DNA of 33,361 nucleotides, taken from contig MEMY01000095.1 in assembly GCA_001768965.1 (NCBI GenBank), positions 1 to 33,361 on the forward strand, read 5' to 3'. Numbering within the stretch: the stretch's first letter is position 1; each line of letters opens with the position of its first letter. The notes below the pieces were generated by a model, which did not search any database, was not told the DNA's origin, and worked only from the letters and a program-made list of their open reading frames with translations. Origin of the DNA: an archaeon RBG_16_50_20 (GTDB taxonomy: Archaea; Thermoproteota; Bathyarchaeia; 40CM-2-53-6). Both the position numbers and the translations under genes were made by a program. Of this stretch, positions 31,544 through 33,361 are shown piece by piece.

Positions 31544-33169
31544 GTGTCGTATTTAGCTGGTCAACCTGTTCTCATATTGAAAGAAGGTTCGAGTCGCAAT
31601 CGCGGACGAGACGCTCAACGAAGCAACATCACTGCAGCAATCATCGTATCCGAGGTTGTCAAGAGCACCCTTGGACCGCGCGGCATGGACAAGATGCTTG
31701 TCGACAGCTTGGGCGACGTGACTGTAACTAACGACGGCGCCACGATCCTTGACGAAATAGATGTCCAGAACCCCGCCGCCAAAATGATGGTTGAAGTTGC
31801 CAAGACACAAGACGATGAGGTCGGCGACGGGACAACCACGGCCGTTGTCCTTGCAGGCGAATTATTGAAACGAGCACAAAACTTGCTGGACGACAACGTT
31901 CACCCCACGACCATCGTAGCGGGTTACAAGAAGGCCGCTGATCGTGCGGTCCAGATCCTCGATTCATTGGGCGAACCGATCAAACTGGAAGACAAAGCTG
32001 CGCTGAAGAAAGTTGCTATGACTTCGATGCACAGTAAAGGTCTTGGTGGTGTCCGTGAACATTTCGCGGACATTGCGGTCACTGCTATTTTGCAGGTGAT
32101 GGAGAAGCGAGGCGATTCCTGGAACGCTGACATTGACAACATACAGCTCGTCAAGAAGGAAGGCAAGAGCATGCTGGACACGGAGCTGGTGAAGGGCGTA
32201 ATCGTGGACAAGGAAGTGGTTCACCCGGGGATGCCCAAACAAGTCAAGAATGCAAAGGTCGCGCTGCTTGACGCGGCATTGGAGATTGAGAAAACTGAGA
32301 CTTCGGCGGAGATACGTATCAACGATCCAACTCAGATGAAGGCCTTCTTAGACGAGGAAACTCACATGATGAAGGAAATGGTGGACAAGATCAAGGCGTC
32401 CGGGGCTAACGTTGTGCTCTGCCAGAAAGGGATCGACGACACAACACAACATTTCCTGGCGAAAGAAGGAGTCCTCGCAGTGAGGAGAATCAAGAAGTCC
32501 GACATGGAGAAGCTGGCTAGAGCGACCGGAGGCAAAATCGTAACCAACCTAGACGACCTGAAGGCTCCAGACCTTGGCAAGGCAGGCCTCGTTGAGGAGA
32601 AAAAGGTCGGCGACGATAAGATGGTCTTCATTCAAGAGTGCAAAGATCCCAGATCGGTCAGCATCCTAATCAGAGCCGGCCTTGAGCGGTTAGTCGACGA
32701 AGCTGAAAGAGCGCTCAAGGACGCGCTTTCCGTCGTGGCCGATGTCGTACACAAACCCAAAGTTGTGACTGGTGCAGGTGCGATCGAGGCTGAACTGTCA
32801 AAGAAGTTGATAGATTACGCGATCAAGGTCGGCGGGCGCGAGCAACTTGCAATAGAGGCCTTCGCCGAAACGCTTGATACGATTCCGAAGACTCTGGCCG
32901 ACAATGCAGGTTTGGATCCGATCGATATCATGGTGTCACTGCGTTCGGCACACCAGAAGAAAGATGGTCTGACATACGGAGTGGACGTCTTCGAGGGCAA
33001 GATCAGGGACATGAGGAAGCAGGGTGTCCTGGAGCCTGTTCGCGTTAAAGAGCAGGCAATTAAGTCCGCAGCCGAAGCTGCATCAATGATCTTGCGGGTC
33101 GATGACGTGATCGCCGCAGCCAAACCGCCCCCAAGTCCACCTCCAAGAGGCGGAGAACCCGACTACTAG
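31544..33169 (+). CDS. thsA: Thermosome subunit (group II chaperonin)
   Basis: 541 residues. Family motifs: [13 protein letters not shown] (42-54), [10 protein letters not shown] (60-69), [15 protein letters not shown] (from 94), MTSMHSKG, the helical-protrusion region and the nucleotide-site [14 protein letters not shown], then GLDPIDIM and [10 protein letters not shown]. It forms the double-ring ATP-driven chaperonin that folds proteins in archaea. The GTG start is set by GAGGT eight bases upstream. The C-terminus ends in a proline-rich tail ([17 protein letters not shown]) rather than the Gly-Met repeats common in thermosomes. It is transcribed alone, followed by a pyrimidine-rich end and a tRNA gene. 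Confidence 0.97.
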   Translation: MSYLAGQPVLILKEGSSRNRGRDAQRSNITAAIIVSEVVKSTLGPRGMDKMLVDSLGDVTVTNDGATILDEIDVQNPAAKMMVEVAKTQDDEVGDGTTTAVVLAGELLKRAQNLLDDNVHPTTIVAGYKKAADRAVQILDSLGEPIKLEDKAALKKVAMTSMHSKGLGGVREHFADIAVTAILQVMEKRGDSWNADIDNIQLVKKEGKSMLDTELVKGVIVDKEVVHPGMPKQVKNAKVALLDAALEIEKTETSAEIRINDPTQMKAFLDEETHMMKEMVDKIKASGANVVLCQKGIDDTTQHFLAKEGVLAVRRIKKSDMEKLARATGGKIVTNLDDLKAPDLGKAGLVEEKKVGDDKMVFIQECKDPRSVSILIRAGLERLVDEAERALKDALSVVADVVHKPKVVTGAGAIEAELSKKLIDYAIKVGGREQLAIEAFAETLDTIPKTLADNAGLDPIDIMVSLRSAHQKKDGLTYGVDVFEGKIRDMRKQGVLEPVRVKEQAIKSAAEAASMILRVDDVIAAAKPPPSPPPRGGEPDY

Positions 33170-33186
33170 ACTGAACAACGCCCCCG

Positions 33187-33206
33187 TTTCTCTTTCTCTT
33201 CCTTTT
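33187..33206 (+). terminator. T-rich transcription end of the thermosome gene
   Basis: A T-rich pyrimidine run (TTTCTCTTTCTCTTCCTTTT) begins about 18 bases after the thermosome stop. Archaeal RNA polymerase terminates at such U-rich tracts without a hairpin. It separates the thermosome from the downstream tRNA. Confidence 0.5.
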
Positions 33207-33223
33207 CCGCAGCTTGCGCACTG

Positions 33224-33231
33224 TTAAAATA
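33224..33231 (+). promoter_or_regulatory. TATA box of the tRNA gene
   Basis: TTAAAATA lies about 42 bases before the first base of the mature tRNA, giving a predicted short 5' leader of around 18 bases for RNase P removal. Confidence 0.5.
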
Positions 33232-33272
33232 CCGTTTGACCGCGTTAATCGGTTTGTTCCGGGCAACTTGGG

Positions 33273-33361
33273 GCTCCGGTAGTATAGCCCGGTCAAGGCG
33301 CGTGACGCCGAGAGTATGCTGGCCTCTCGACATTGTGGAGAGAGTCAGCGACGCGGGTTCG
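33273..33361 (+). tRNA. tRNA-Glu (CUC), partial, with two predicted introns
   Basis: Acceptor GCTCCGG (33273-33279), T8, D-arm GTAT-AGCCCGGTCAA, 3' D-stem GTAT (33314-33317), anticodon stem CTGGC/GTCAG (33319-33323 / 33344-33348), loop CTCTCG...A with anticodon CTC at 33326-33328, variable loop CGAC, T-stem GCGGG and TTCG running off the window end. To obtain this cloverleaf two insertions must be removed: 17 bases in the D-loop (33297-33313, or shifted one base left), holding GGCG-CGTGA-CGCC, and 13 bases at the canonical 37/38 site (33330-33342), whose GAGAG pairs with the anticodon-loop CTCTC. The 3' half is outside the window, so the acceptor pairing is untested. Confidence 0.75.

Noticed and set aside
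1-33361. CRISPR array, insertion sequence or prophage
   Set aside because: No spaced direct repeats, transposase, integrase or phage structural genes are visible; the only long direct repeat is the moeA duplication.

Overview
The window is archaeal. It encodes eS8, SRP19, the ribosome-recycling ATPase ABCE1/RLI, a thermosome subunit, a KEOPS Cgi121-like subunit, a GPN-loop GTPase, a PAC2-family protein, a beta-CASP RNase of the aCPSF2 type, an archaemetzincin and a presenilin-type protease. It also shows TATA-like promoters, frequent TTG/GTG starts with GGAGG-type Shine-Dalgarno sequences, and a tRNA gene with insertions that look like archaeal introns. The mix of SMC/ScpA/ScpB, split ADP-forming acyl-CoA synthetase and possible non-canonical tRNA introns would suit a TACK-type lineage (Thaumarchaeota/Bathyarchaeota area), but the phylum cannot be settled from this sequence alone. 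Nearly all of the window is ordinary, densely packed chromosomal coding sequence. I see no phage, insertion sequence or CRISPR array.

Layout. 1-1900: the tail of an unidentified gene, a small membrane zinc-ribbon protein, and a moeA gene interrupted in frame by a near-perfect 285-bp tandem duplication. 1912-7824 (minus): SMC, ScpA and ScpB, translationally coupled, followed by a 52-residue ORF, eS8 and SRP19. 8103-14151 (minus): cis-prenyltransferase, MTA phosphorylase, a coiled-coil protein, a large exported metzincin-like protease, an acyl-CoA synthetase beta subunit and a GPN-loop GTPase. 14394-18383: a membrane-tethered winged-helix regulator, a stretch rich in palindromes, a CinA-type protein, a zinc ribbon, ABCE1 and, upstream of ABCE1, a 33-residue acidic/tryptophan-rich micro-ORF with its own promoter. 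18383-21836: an Ntn asparaginase-family hydrolase and a tRNA-modification group (TsaC/Sua5, THUMP protein, Cgi121) with a phosphoribosyltransferase.

22015-27199 is a glycoconjugate-like module. A GT-C type membrane transferase is divergent from a tightly coupled set: nucleotidyltransferase, radical SAM protein, family 2 glycosyltransferase and an unknown protein. The divergent promoters flank a perfect inverted repeat. 27207-31276 (minus) strings together PAC2, beta-CASP RNase, archaemetzincin, presenilin-like protease and a DUF457 membrane hydrolase, which looks like a protein/RNA turnover group. The window closes with a thermosome gene and the 5' part of a tRNA-Glu(CUC) gene that appears to carry two short insertions, one in the D-loop and one at the canonical 37/38 position.

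The least explained items are the moeA duplication, the acidic micro-ORF before ABCE1, the doubly interrupted tRNA, and the coupled nucleotidyltransferase/radical SAM/glycosyltransferase cassette with its unknown last gene.
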